Part shown: in pieces, positions 34,297-47,299 of the stretch
How positions within the stretch are numbered: position 1 is the stretch's first letter
Layout of the letters: each line of letters begins with the position of its first letter
From: Symsagittifera roscoffensis
Lineage: Eukaryota > Xenacoelomorpha > Acoela > Convolutidae
Assembly (NCBI RefSeq): GCF_963678635.1
Contig: NC_087067.1
Span: 27,909,547-27,969,546 of the forward strand
Reading direction: 5' to 3'
Length of the DNA stretch: 60,000 nt
The notes under the pieces: model-generated
What the model was told of the DNA's origin: nothing
Database searches by the model: none
What the model saw: the letters and a program-made list of their open reading frames with translations, nothing else
Translations under genes and position numbers: made by a program

Positions 34297-34627
34297 CATC
34301 AACCAACAGTTAAAAAGAGAAACTTTCAGGGTCGTAGATTTTTCACTTTTGTGTTTTAGGACCTATAAAAACACAAATGATTGAAAGTGAAAAAAAATGA
34401 GACCGCAAAATTTTTCTTTTTAACTGTTGGTTTTTGTTAGATTACGGGTAGTAAGTAAAATTCACCTATGTAAATATATGAGTCAACGGTTAGCCAAAAG
34501 CAAACTTTATACAAAACTCTCGTTTGTTATGGGAACAAATAGACTATGCAATAATTTTACCATGGAATCTGACCTAATAAAAAACTATCAGGGAAATTGC
34601 CACCCCACATCCCGATCACAATTTATT

Positions 34628-35166
34628 GTTCGACTTTCGATACGAAAGTAACGGAATATTTGTGGTCGGGGTGGGTTTTTTGTTCTTCAGACAAATTTCG
34701 ACTTTTTAACTAGCCATTTTTGACGGATTTTTTTTATATCATTCAAAAGGTATTGTTGTTTTGAGCTTAAATTTGAAAAGATATTTCACCTGTGATTATT
34801 TTTCGCAAAGTTATGAGGGTTTAAAGATTGCCATTTTGGCCATTTTGACCAAATTGGGACAATTAACGCGCAATATAATTCGCGCTATTAACGCGTAAGC
34901 GAGATTTAATCCGTCTTATAAATCGTTCCAAATTGGTTGAACGAAGCTTATTTGCCATAATTGATTTGTTACAAGGAACGAAATCTATCTTTTTGTAATT
35001 TATATGGCGTGAGGGGGGGATGATTTTCATAAAAAATTTCAAATTTTAGAAAAAAAAATTTCATTTTATTTTATTTCATTTATTTTTTTAATGTATTACT
35101 GCTGCTCAATAAACCTTAAAAGGCAGTCGGGACATTCAGGGCTTCGCCCTGATACGAGCAGTCTTG
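34628..35166 (-). mobile_element. Helentron-like (HINE) family 1, inverted copy in unit 2
   Basis: Same as 27330-27868. Confidence 0.88.
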
Positions 35167-35202
35167 TTCAAGTATGGTCCCCAAAAACCTTGTACCATCA
35201 AG

Positions 35203-35406
35203 CAGGGGCAAATTTATGGCTTCGACTCCCTCGCCAACCAAAAAATCCCCCCTTTGGTATAGTTTCATGATATTTATTTTTCGCTGACTAACATTAAAAC
35301 TTTTCTAAAAGCGCCTTTTGAGCTAAAATATTCTGTCTTTGAAGGGGAGCGCACGCCGAAAAAACGCAATGGTAAGGTCAAAATTTTCCAAAAAGTGCCC
35401 AAAAAC
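35203..35406 (-). mobile_element. Reversed truncated hAT-type MITE, unit 2
   Basis: Same as 27905-28108. Confidence 0.6.
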
Positions 35407-36194
35407 GGCGGATTAATACGACAGATTAGCTTAGCTAGCCTCAATTCAATTCGGAAAGATTTTTTTTTGCGGGATAATTCGTCACGCATAAATAGTTCGC
35501 GTTACGTTTTCAGCATTATGAATGAAATTCTTCATAGCGCGCATAACTTCGTCCGGAGCTTGGCCAAATTGACTATTTTCAAACTAGCAGTATTTTGCAA
35601 AAACGATCGGAGGTACAAAAATGTTATTACATTTTGGTTCAGGTAGTCAATATCTTCAAGAGGGTTTAAGTTTTTTGTGGCTGGCTGAATAAAAAAACCA
35701 AATCAAGCATAATTTTACGTTTTCTTCAAAAGCCGGGACAAAAAAATTGACATGATGAACATTAAGAAGTTGAAAAAATACACTTTGATATATATTTGGA
35801 GATAAAGATAGACTCGCTTTATGTGAGCTCGAAAGGGCACAAGTATTTTTGAAATAATTTGAATTAGCAATTCACAGCCACTAAACGGCCATGCCTTAGC
35901 GAGTTTGGGACTTGATATGGAATATTTTGCAAGACTTTTAAGCGGTGAATCCATATTTAGTTGGTTTGCGAAGAGCTGTTTCTTTACATATTCGCGACGA
36001 TTTGTCGTCATGCCGCAGGACTAAGTCGATTGTACTGTTTTCCATTGTTAATTTATTTAAAGTGTTCAAGATAAAACGACACAATACATAATAAAAAGCC
36101 ACAATTAAATTTGGAATTAGAAGAACACAAATTTTCACAAAAAGTCAGCTAATAGAGAATAATCAATTTAAGAACACCTAAATTGGTGCCGTCC

Positions 36195-36591
36195 CTCATG
36201 CTTGAAGGACCGAATGCTTGAAATTTATTTTAGCTTACTTTCAGCCAATCAGAATTGAGTATTCAAAATCTCAAAGTAAATCGTGAAAATCTCGAAGTAA
36301 GAAAATAAATCCAGGCCAATAGTGTTAATACTGACCGATTAGATAATAAGCAGATGAGTTTTCAAAAATGAAAAATTCCTATGATTTTGAAATCATTAAA
36401 CATGATGTTTATCTGAATAGTTTTGCGGTTGTAACCCGCAATTTGTAATATATTTGATTGTTTTCTACTGATTTAAAACATTTTCTGTTAATATTGACTT
36501 CGATTTTGTGAGAAAGGCATTCAGCCAATAGAAATTTTTAGCGATTTTGATTGGCTGAAATTTTTCAAGCATTCGGTCCTTCAAGCATGAG
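36195..36591. mobile_element. TIR element, 397 bp, unit 2
   Basis: Same as 28897-29293. Confidence 0.8.
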
Positions 36592-36960
36592 AACCCTCCC
36601 CACCTAAAATTAACTTAAAATGACAGGTCGCAAGCTATACCTTGACATACAATTGCAAATTGAGGGACAGACAAAGCATAGAAAACTAAGTAAATATCAC
36701 AAAAGATCGTGAATATTTTTACTAGACTCTGAAATGCAGTAGTTTTAGGCTGCATTACAAACACTGAAACAAAACAAAATTATTTCTAATTTTTTTCATC
36801 GAATTTGATAGGTTCTATCGTGCGCGTTTGAGCACACCAACAAAAATATCCTATAAAAAATTAAGAATTTCAATTGACCTCAGTTATCTAACTGAAATGA
36901 AAACAATGCAAGTCTTGGAATTGTTCTCAATGCAAGTCTCAATGCAAAATAAAAAAAAAA

Positions 36961-37492
36961 CAAGACTGCTCGTATCAGGGCGAAGCCCTGAGTGTTCCGA
37001 CTGCCTTCTAAGTTTTATGGAGCAGCAGTAATAACATTTAAAAAATTAAATGAAATAAAATAAAATGAAATATTTTTTTCTAAAATTTGAAATTTTTTAT
37101 GAAAATCATCCCCCCACACGCCATATAAAGTAAAAAAGATAGATTTTGTTTCTTGTAACAAATCAATTATGGCAAATAAGCTTCGTTCAACCAATTTGGA
37201 ACGATCTATAAGACGGATTAAATCTCCGCTTACGCGTTAATAGCGCGAATTAAATCGCGCGTTAATTGTCCCAAATTGGTCAAAATGGCAATCTTTAAAC
37301 CCTCATAACTTTACGAAAAATGATCGCAGATAAAATATCGTTTCAAATTTAAGCTCAGGACAACAATACCTTTTGAATGATATAAAAAAATTCCGTCAAA
37401 AAAGGCTAGTTAAAAAGTCGAAATTTGTCTGAAGAAAAAAAAACCCACCCCGAGCACAAATATTCCGTTACTTTCGTATCAAAAGTCGGAAC
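36961..37492 (+). mobile_element. Helentron-like (HINE) family 1, array unit 3
   Basis: Same as in unit 2, 532 bp, intact termini. Confidence 0.87.
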
Positions 37493-37595
37493 AATAACTA
37501 AAAAGTAGAAATAGTAACTAATCATTCTTTAGCAATTTGAGGAAGGAAGTTTTTGAAACAGATAATTGGAATAAATATTTATTTTGTAATTTTAG

Positions 37596-37729
37596 GTGGC
37601 CATCGGTTCGGTTCCAGATATTGGGACGGACACAAGTTTATATGCGAGGACGACTTTGTGATCAGGGAAGAGCCATGCTTAGTGTACAGCTTCGGAATTG
37701 CACAGGATCTTTCGTTCGAGAACGAACTA
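37596..37729 (+). CDS. METTL24-like (Methyltransf_22) exon, array copy 3
   Basis: Same exon as at 22999-23132 and 30298-30431, with acceptor and candidate donors intact. Unit 3 is the only copy joined to non-repeat DNA on the right. If the ancestral gene continued rightwards, its next exons should lie beyond 37.8 kb, but none with a Methyltransf_22 motif is visible up to the end of the window. Confidence 0.66.
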
Positions 37730-38147
37730 GTATCTATTGGCTAGTAAAAACTACAATTATCTTTAGCCATCCTACCTAGGGTACTTAGTAAATAAACTCC
37801 TTCGCTGTAAAAAAAAATCATTCAGGGTGGATTGGGGGAAGGGGGCGTGGGTAGAACGCCCACGTTCTTCAGGGATGATTCAACCCTTCATGGCCCAAAG
37901 GCTCGTACGACATCTATTTTAGGCCGACCGTCCATAAATAATTTCTAAAGGAGTCGTCTTGGATATCAGAACATACTAAATTGGAGTGAAGGTTCTGCCC
38001 AAAAAACTTTTTTGTCAAAAACTTTCAAAAACGCTCAAAAGCGGCATTTCAGCATTTCTGCTTTATAATGTGTTGGCAAACCTCTGAAAATCATTTTTAT
38101 TGATCTCACAGAAATTTGGATGCATCTTTTGAAAATTTATTCTCTCC

Positions 38148-38405
38148 CTGGGGCGGATCTAGGATTTTCTCGAGGGGGTGGGCGGATTTTCAAAAAAAAA
38201 ATCGAAAATTTTGTCGACCTTTTTTTCAGGTCGAGCAAATTGATTTTCCGAGCTTTCTCAAAGCACTAAAACGACCCTGTTTTGGCTATCAAAGCACTAA
38301 AAAGACCCGATGGCGCCTGTCACCAAAAGATGGAAGTTTTAGGGTCTGTCGCCAAAAGAAGGATATCTCAAAATAGTACAAAGGGGGACCCTTTGGGTCG
38401 GCAAG
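38148..38405 (+). mobile_element. hAT-type MITE, array unit 3
   Basis: Same insertion as 23551-23808. Confidence 0.7.
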
Positions 38406-39398
38406 TGGAACCAGAAGATTTTCCACACAAAGGCGAAGATATTTTCTTGCCATATGTGAAACAAATTTAAATGGATATTATTAGAAAAATTTAACCTCTT
38501 TCACAAAAATGCACTAAAAACCAAATTTAAAGATGAACAGCAATTCATTGTCATAGACTCTGTTGCATAATACTTAATCAAGGGCGGCGGGAATGGTATG
38601 AGATCTGACACCAAATTATCCCTAATATTGTCAGCTTTCACCGAACACTTAATCATCACTTCTCAGGTATCTCCGAAACAGGTATCTCCAGCTTTAGTTG
38701 AGCCACTAGACTAAGAGGTTCTTTGAAGAGTGTAATGTCATGGAATCATACTCTTGGATAAAACAGGCTAATTTTTTTAAACTGTCATAAAATAACGTTC
38801 ACAGTGTAGCTTGGTCCAGTAAACATCTGGATTTAAAAGCGCGAATCAAACGTAATTTTAACACAGAGGCCAAGCTGAGCTTCGCACAACTTGTGATACA
38901 ATAGTCAACGGATAAAAGCAATATCAAAATGACTCTCAAACATAAGCAAATAGGACTTCTAACAAGGTTACAATCGACGCAGGAAGTAAAAAAAAACGAA
39001 AAAAAAAATAAGACGAAAGAAAAAAAGTATATTTATTGAGTTTAAATATAAAACATTTTTTCCAAGAGGTCCTAGTGGGGTTGTCTATGGCAGTAAAGAT
39101 TGGTGACAGAAATTTATCGATATCAAAGGTACTGCCGGACATTTATAGGAACAAAATTGCTAAATAAGCCGACTAAAATCAAGCCGGCAGCCAATTAGCT
39201 GAAACTCAGCCGAAAATTTTCGTTAACAAATCATATTGGAAAAAATGCATGTAACGCCCACATAGGATCAACGCTAACTATGTAAAAAACGTGTCACTTA
39301 AGAATTTAGAAACTAAACCGACAGAGCTTAAGTCGACAACTATGGAGCCGAAAATTCATTCGCAGAAAAATAGCATCGAAACTCTATAAGTAGTAAAG

Positions 39399-39559
39399 TA
39401 AAAGTGGCTAGGAAAATGACCACTTTTAACCCCCCCCCCCAAAACTCGGTGTGCCGTTGTACTTACCACTTTTAACCCCCAAAGGGGTTAAAGCCCCTAC
39501 TTTTTCGGGCACGCATGTTTTAAGGGTGGTTAAAATTGGTAATTTTCCAGCCACTTTAT
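39399..39559. mobile_element. Small TIR element, array unit 3
   Basis: Same as 24802-24963, with a C-run of 11 bases. Confidence 0.6.
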
Positions 39560-41511
39560 GGAAGCGGGAATGGAATTAAGTTTTGGTTGGTGCATGTTTT
39601 CCCTTCTAAAGTTTGGGGGTATTGGCTTGTTTACATGTAAAATGACGTTATATACCTATTATATGGAACCAAACTAATTTGGCAGCGTAGCTTAACTGTT
39701 GGCTGCGGTGGACGATTTTCTTCAAAAATGCATGTTTTATTGCTGATTCTCGAAGAAAGGAAAATTCGTCAAGTGCGGCGGCCACTACCTCTATTTAGGC
39801 AAAAATGAATGATCTATTTGATCGAAATAAAAATGAAAAATTATTTTAGGCTAATGGAAGGTAATAAACAAAGAAAAATTACGAAACACTGAAAACCATA
39901 AAATAATGAAATTGGCTTGAAAATTTCGACATTTCCATTTTCCTTTTCTACAGGAGACTGAAAAAACGTCTGAAGTCTATGAAAAAAACTTCGATTTTAT
40001 AGAAAGGTTGAAAGAGCTAATAAGTTGAAGTGGCTACAGATCTTGAAAAACGAGAACACTGATGAACACTTAATTTTGCTGCAGCCATTTCTAAGACTTG
40101 CATATACCACTTTTTATAATAAAAAGGAAACAATTTTCGAAGCTTCTAGAAAACTTTTAGTACTTCTTTTTAACTTTATTGTGCTAACAGAATTTTTGAA
40201 AATATTCATCAAAGCGGACCTAGAAACTGGGGGAAAATTGTAATTTGTGTGCCAATATATACGACAGAACAGAGTGACCATCAAATAAAGCAGGTGAAAA
40301 CTTATTTGCGACTTTTAAGGAAAGGAGTTATTCAAATCAGAGCAAATTCAATCGGGAAAGACTGAACACAAACTAAGACAAGTTATGGAAACAAACTTGA
40401 TATGAATTCGGAGTTATAATTTGACCATCCAAATTTTTGATTATTCCATTAAAAGAATATGCAATTAAATAACTTTTTAATTTGATACTACAATCTGGTC
40501 AACTGTTCTCAGTATCTTTTAATGAAGTTCAAATTGGTTTTAGCTAGAGGTTTCTATTTTAGCTCGAGCTTTCAAAAGTTTGAAGCGCTATCAGTTATGA
40601 TCATTGATTAACCCTTTGCTCAACGAATCAAATTTTGAGTGTTTTTAAATATAAATCTGATCTTTTGAATGTTTCCATGATTACGCTATTGCCTCTCAAA
40701 ATACAGTGGCTTTTTGACCAAAATATTCTATTATTCATCTACAACTAATTGTGTTATCAAGAGTTCAACTTTTCTTTCAATATATGCTTGAGGTGATCCA
40801 AGCCTTCACATTCACGTTCTGATCACTAGAAGTATCAAAACAGTTCGCATCATTATATTTCTTCTCATTTTTGATTTTTGCATCGATATTTCTCTTCTCT
40901 AGTAACAAAACATGTCTTCGAAAAACGGTTAAAGATAAAAAATCAAGCCTTGTCATTAACACTCTACCTTAATCTTCGGATTCCGTCAGGATGATAGCTG
41001 ATAGCTGATTCACACTAAACAATGCTTTCACACCAATTTGGCTACAGCAGTTTCCGAAATGTTGTAAGTGCCATTTTGTAGTTTCAATGCATTTCGATAA
41101 ACGTCAATTATGTTGTGTTAGCTTAAGCTGGAACGACTAACAAAGACATGTTTAATTTGCCAATAAAAAATTTGTAAGACAGTTTTACTTTGAGGATTTT
41201 AATATTTTGAGCCTCAATGCAGAAAGACTTGCTATTAATTTCAAAGACAAAAGGCGTAAGCATTTTGAGCTATTTCATAAAACGCTTTATCGACTAAATA
41301 AATCTTGAATTTAAAAAAAGTGGTACTGACTGTTTATCTGATAACACAATTGCTTCACTTCTGTGGGTTTATAATTATTATGATTTTTCAAATGGTTTGA
41401 TTCATTATTATGATTTTTCAAATGAAAACCATTGAAAATTTGTGATTTTTAGAGATTGATCAATCATCCTTCAAATATACAGTACCTGTCATTTAAACTG
41501 TGCTCGCTTAC

Positions 41512-41788
41512 CGTCTTCAGCTCTACCAGCCGCATGTCATTTTCTTCCATTCTTCTATCGATCGTGTTCGTCTGCACGGTCAATGATTTTCCTCAGTAAA
41601 TCATCAATTTTTTCTAATAATTTGGTTATCGTAATCTTTATCTCTATGAGCAACAGTTCATAAAACACTTTAGTCTCCATGCTGTCTCCAATTGAACTTG
41701 TTAATTTTTGCTTCCATCGAAATTTTTTTGTGATAACTTGAAAACTGATCTTTCCTGTTACAAATTTAAAACATTTTTCATAATCCAT
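41512..41788 (-). pseudogene. Minus-strand coiled-coil exon relic with longer upstream part, copy 3
   Basis: Here the minus-strand frame is open further upstream, as the array ends at 41594 and unique sequence follows. It reads KLTSSIGDSMETKVFYELLL, IEIKITITKLLEKIDDLLRK and IIDRADEHDR, then a stop. RRMEENDMRLVELKT lies in the next frame up to the GTAAGC donor at 41511. The leucine/isoleucine spacing suggests a helical coiled coil across both frames. The break could be a fixed frameshift in a pseudogene, or the true coding frame may end here. The protein is not recognised. Confidence 0.4.
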
Positions 41789-42000
41789 GACTGCAGATAA
41801 ATTGAAATTAAAATCAATGCTGCATATGCCACTTTTTTAAATTGAATTGTTCATAATGTGGATACCTGGAAGATCAAATATTTCGAGGAAAAATTTTTTT
41901 TTTAAATTTATCAAATTGTTTCGCAAACCAAGAAAATGAAAAAAAACTAGCATTATAGTATCTGGTTGATTATTCTAGAATGTTCGAGAAACTTAAGAAG
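41789..42000. other. AT-rich stretch, nothing recognised
   Basis: Transition from the array flank into TACA-rich DNA. Confidence 0.4.
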
Positions 42001-43680
42001 AAAGATAAAAAAGATTTGGATTGAGTTATATATAAATATACTTTCATATAAAATAAAACAAACAATTTCAACTATACTCAAACATTCATATCCCACGAAA
42101 CATATAAAGCTGCATACTTGTATAAACATAAAAACATAAATGCATTTTCATAATCTGCAAACTTAAATGCATACTTACAAAATATAGTGATACGTATTTT
42201 ATTACCGATACACGTTTATTCATACACATTTAAATACTTACATAAGGTTATTCATACAATTTTACATACAAAAACAATTACATACACACTTACTGAATAC
42301 AAACATACATACATGTATACATAAGCACAAATATCCATAAACACATATATACATACATGCATACATAGATATATATATATATACGTACTTACATATATAC
42401 ATACAAATATAAAGTTACTTAGAGACATTCATACAACCATAGATACAAAATTACATACATATATGCAAAAATATTTCCATACATACAAACATTCAAAAAT
42501 GAAGTCTGTCATAAAGGTATGAAAGCAAACATACAGTCTTATACTTAAGAAAAATTCAAAATAACTACCATCTATACATAAGTTTTACATACTTGCTTAC
42601 ATACTTTTAAACCTGCAACCAATTATACGAAAAGTTTTGCTTACACACATGCAAAAATTTTACTTAATGTTTCTGCTGACCTTTAAAATACAACCGCATA
42701 TAAACCCACAAACCAACTTGCTTTCAAAAAAGAATCACGCATTACAGACTGGCATTCATATGTCTTTACATAAAATCATATAAACGTGCCTTTCATAATT
42801 ATATACGAATATGCATAAGTACTTGCCTACAAAAAGACATGGATTGTACTTTACAATCATGCAACTACTCATGTGTACACACTTTTCTTTTAAACAGACA
42901 TAAAACTTCAATCATAAGTTTGTACAACTTGCAAACCAGCTAATTTTTAAATGCTTTTAAACTGAAAAACATACATTGATACAAAATAATTGCTGGTCTT
43001 CATTCACTCAATCAAGCGCACATGCATTCAAAAAATTTTACTTATATATAAACATACAAATATACATAACTTCTAAATACTCAAATGAATACACAAATAG
43101 TATGTGCATACATGATTAATTACATTTATACATGCAAAACGTTGTACACTTTTACATAGATACATGCAGTTTACATAAATAGACACACACGCAAGTTTTG
43201 CTAACATACATGCAAAGATTTTACTTATTAGTTCTGCTGACCTTTAAAATACAAGCACATGTAAACACACAAACTAATTTGCATTCACTTCACACTTTCA
43301 AGACAAATGTATACACACATTCAGACAAAAAAAACACGCATTACAGACTGGCATTCATACGTCTTTACATACAATCATATAAACGTGCCTTTCATACTGA
43401 TATATGAAGATGCATAAACACTTGCCTAAAAACATACATTGTTTCAAAAATTAGCTTGTATTCATTCACTCAATTAAGCGGACATGCAGTCAAGAGTTCT
43501 TACTTACATAAAAACATACAAATTTACATAAGTTCTAAATACTCAAATGAGTACACACAAATAGTATGTACATACATGATTAATTACATTTATACATGCG
43601 AAAAATTGTACACTTTTACATAGATACATACAGTTTACATAAATACACACATACGCAAAGCATATGTGCGTACATATATA
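42001..43680 (+). repeat. TACA-rich degenerate microsatellite region
   Basis: The plus strand is dense in ACATAC, TACATA and ACATAAAC motifs, with imperfect tetranucleotide phase throughout. It looks like a decayed (ATAC)n expansion. Purine/pyrimidine bias is opposite to that at 46.1-47.0 kb. No gene. Confidence 0.7.
42630..43665 (+). repeat. Tandem duplication of about 0.5 kb inside the TACA-rich region
   Basis: Copy 1 (about 42630-43190) and copy 2 (about 43193-43665) share TCTGCTGACCTTTAAAATAC, CGCATTACAGACTGGCATTC, ATCATATAAACGTGCCTTTC, TTCATTCACTCAAT, CATGATTAATTACATTTATA and TGTACACTTTTACATAGATA in the same order. Identity is moderate (roughly 80% by eye) with indels. Confidence 0.8.
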
Positions 43681-46100
43681 CTATGCTTATAGTATCTTGT
43701 CAAACTTTGACAAGAAAAACTAGAAACCTTAGTAAAAGTCAAATTGGGTTATAGTTATTCTTCTAGTTACAATTGTTTTGGTTTACACGCGCATAAGGAA
43801 AAAAATTGTACTCATACTTAGAAACACATCAACTTGCATTCATACACGCATACACAAAAAGTATTTTTTCTTGCACTTTTTTTATAGTTTACTAAAAATA
43901 TTCACACGAAAACATATTCATTACGTTTTACGTATGAATATATTCAAATACAGTCAAACCTACATACACAATTTGATTTTTACAATGCAAACGTCGCAAG
44001 CAGAGATTTGCAAAGAAATGCCAGCTTTCAACCAACTCATCTACACCATTTAGCAATGTTGTTTATCTTTGAAAAAATAAAAAAAGGCGATAAACAATTT
44101 TTTAATATGTCTGTTGATCTCCCAAACGAATTTTCCAACGGTATCAAACTTCAACTCAAAATTGACCAGTGAGTCATGAAAAACGCTTTTAGTGGTCAGC
44201 AGAAAAAACCAAGGCTTTCTAACTTGCATAGGACGGGAAAATTTCAAAACAAATTGTTCAAAGTTTTTTGTTGGACGGTCCGACTAGAGTTTTTTGACAT
44301 ATCGAAAATTCCTTTCAAGTAATTAGTTAGTTTTGTACAGAAAATTTAAGAATGTGGAAGTTTTGGTTCGAAACAAAAATTTTAGCCATTGTTCTAAGAA
44401 TTGTAATCTTTTTTAAAAAAAACTTTGTTTTTTGATTCGTTTGTTAGTTCTGTAGTTTGATATATCTTCAGTTGACGATTAGGCTGCAGGTTTAACCGTA
44501 CACCAAGTTACATTGACTAGAGTCGCACATTATGTTGTTTTCTCGCTAAACCATCAAAATTTTTATTGTTTGAAAAAATGTATTCGGTTCTGAAAAAACT
44601 ATTTAATACAGGCTCAACTGTTCTTTTTTTCATCTGTTTCCCCCGTATTTATGCAATATCGATAGTTTGAGCTATAGTATCTTAGAAAATAATCTTTTAA
44701 CTATGACAAAACTAACGATAAAGGGTATGTTTTAGAGAAAAAAAAGTTGTTCTAAGCTGATGTTCAACTCATTTTTTCAGTAATGAATAAAACTTTCAGT
44801 AAATTTTTAAATTTGTGCAAAATAAACAACCCAGTCTTCTTTTGCGATTTTGAGTTTTCTAGAACGTCCGCTTTTTAGACATGATTCTAAATGAAACACA
44901 AATTTTTTATAATTTTAAAGAATTAAGAGCAAAAAAAACCTTTGTTCTTTTTGTTTTATTTAATTTAGATTACAAAACAAACAGCTAAACATTAATAAGT
45001 TCAACTTAACTATTTGAAAAAAAAGCAGCACAAAACACAAAACAGACTGAAAACTTTTCAATTGACGCCATGTATAACAGAAATTGATGCGTTCCGATCC
45101 TTTTTCTTGTTTTTGCGAGCAACTCGCGTTTACATTTGGCTAATATCGGTTGTCTGCCTACTGCAACAAGGGCTCACTGTTAGACTGATTTCTGCAACGA
45201 GAGTAACAAGGTGAAGCTGGTGGCTCCATTTCCAGGCCGACTTGGGCCTCTTGACTTCCTGGGAAGATCCAATTTGTCTCTACGAAAGAGGAATGCGCTC
45301 ATAAGGAGATGAGTAAATCTAGATCCTTGATTAGCATAACTTTGGCTATTTGCGCTGAATCGATGATATAATCTCCGATGATCAAAATTCATCTTTTGTG
45401 ATGGCCTTTTAAACCTTATTTTTAAAAGATAAAAATGGAATCAGATAATTTAAATGGAAAATATGTGATTTAGAGTGATCCAATTATCATTATTTGAATT
45501 TAATTCTTGTCTAAAAAGGAAAGAAAATCTCCGTGAGCAGTCTTGTCAAAAATAGTACGTTCTTGAGCGGAATCAGTGAAAACTTATACATACAGCTTTT
45601 TAAAGTTTTGCGGTAACGGAGAGCAAACATTGAATTGAAACGGGTAAAAATATGAATCAAATGAAGAAAGCACGCGCCTGCAGAGGCGTTGTTATTGCGC
45701 TAAAAACAGAACAAGTCTTATCATGAATTGGAAGTGAAATAGCTGATAAATGCTTTGTTTTGTTTAATCAAGACCACATCTTTTCTAACTTTTGATAGTA
45801 ATTTTATCGACTCTTCTTCAAATTGAACAGTTTCGGACAAGTAATAAAACACAGCATAGTTTTGGGCTCACATTCATATCTTGTATTCAGTGGCTATTCT
45901 AAATTGAACACATAAATTTCCCTATGTTTGATTGAGATTTATGATTGAGTATAGATGTCAGTCCACAACCAGAAAGATTTTCAAAAATAAACCCTTCACA
46001 TTTTAACCTGATTTAGTCTTACCAAAATTCGTTTATCTGCTGGGAAATTTATCCAATTTGGCTACGCTGTGTATGATCTATCACTGGCTGATAAGCGAAT
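43666..46100. other. No gene recognised
   Basis: Short frames exist on both strands. The most coding-like is minus 45180-45392 (NQGSRFTHLLMSAFLFRRDK), but it has no domain or splice context. I make no call. Confidence 0.4.
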
Positions 46101-47000
46101 GGTTCGAATAAACTAGAATTTATGTATATAAGTTCCTGTTTGATTTTTTACGCGTGTTTATCGGTATGTGTAATTGTTAATTCTTATGTATATATGCTCA
46201 GAAGTGTAACAATAGCTAAGAGTTGAGACACAAATCAAACTCAATGTAGCTTTAGTTCCAGAGTAGTTTAGATTTTCTAGAACATATTACTAGGTGTTGT
46301 ATCTGTACTATGATCAACCAGATACTACAAAGTAATATAATTATGTGTATATCGTGTGCATTGCATGTTCGATATTTACATGCTTTACGGTTTGCTTGTA
46401 TTGGAAATGTTATATCAGAAAAGATGTACAAGCATGTTGTTCCAAAACGTTTTCGAACCAATTTAGGATAAATAATTGTAATTGGAAATAAAATTCGATG
46501 TCAAAATCAATCCAAATTCTTCTTTTTCTCTTCATTATTTTAGATTGTTTCACCAGATGCTAAGTGGGTACAGATTATCAGTCAGATTTGGATACGTAAA
46601 ATTAGTGCGTGTAGATAGGCATTGTAATCAATTTTTATTTGTAAATGTAAGCACGAGTAATGTCTTCTTTGTATGTTTTTGGTTATATACAGTGTGCAGT
46701 GTGCAGTGTGAAAAAACGAATGTTTGTATTTATATATGGAGTATGCGGATGTGTAAGTGTCTAAGTTTGTATGGTTTTTCAATCTCAATTTCGGGCTGAC
46801 GCCTGTATGGGTTTGTTTATTTTTGTATAAATGAAAAAACCCTTTTTGGTCATGAAAAGTCTTGTTTGTGTCACGTCAACGTAAATTTTAAATGTAGAAA
46901 AAACATGTACAATTCATAAACACGTCGTGCATCTATTGTTTCTGTTTGAGATGAATGATGCTGTGAATGAGTGTTTTCAATATAAAATGTGTTTTGTTTG
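46101..47000 (-). repeat. Degenerate TGTA-rich region
   Basis: The plus strand is rich in TATGTATA, TGTGTA and TTTGTATG motifs, the complement of the TACA-rich strand at 42-43.7 kb and 47.3-48.1 kb. It includes GTGCAGTGTGCAGTGTG at about 46692. No gene. Confidence 0.5.
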
Positions 47001-47099
47001 TTTATTTGTTTAAGTTTTTGTTTAGGAACGCCTGTAACATAGTCCTACTCTATGTTGGTAATCTTGCAACACATTTTTCTTACTGTTGTTGTCAATATC

Positions 47100-47299
47100 N
47101 NNNNNNNNNNNNNNNNNNNNNNNNNNNNNNNNNNNNNNNNNNNNNNNNNNNNNNNNNNNNNNNNNNNNNNNNNNNNNNNNNNNNNNNNNNNNNNNNNNNN
47201 NNNNNNNNNNNNNNNNNNNNNNNNNNNNNNNNNNNNNNNNNNNNNNNNNNNNNNNNNNNNNNNNNNNNNNNNNNNNNNNNNNNNNNNNNNNNNNNNNNN
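47100..47299. other. Assembly gap (200 N)
   Basis: Lies immediately left of the (ATAC)n block. The true array length is unknown. Long open frames through this gap and block on both strands are artefacts of a repeat without stop codons. Confidence 0.99.

Larger units (their letters stand above)
22360..41594 (+). repeat. Tandem array, 2.6 units of about 7.3 kb
   Basis: Counting from the CAAGACTGC start of the Helentron-like copy, units begin at 22364, 29663 and 36961 (periods 7299 and 7298). The third unit stops at 41594, after CAATGATTTTCCTC. Units are nearly identical. Visible differences include a C-run of 13, 12 and 11 bases (near 24833, 32132 and 39430), GGAAA versus GGAAC at 22895/30194, and GGCCGCCACC versus GGCCACTACC at about 39779. 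Each unit has, in order: family 1 element (+), METTL24-like exon, hAT MITE, small TIR element and a minus-strand coiled-coil stretch. Units 1 and 2 continue with a fold-back, a family 1 element (-), a reversed hAT MITE and a 397-bp TIR element. Confidence 0.95.

Noticed and set aside
22360-41594. The array as a purely computational duplication
   Set aside because: Units differ by scattered substitutions and by C-run length, which exact assembly copying would not produce. Haplotype mixing still cannot be excluded without reads.
45180-45392. Minus-strand 70-codon frame (RGPSRPGNGATSFTLLLSLQ)
   Set aside because: Composition is somewhat coding-like, but there is no domain, splice pair or neighbour to support a gene.
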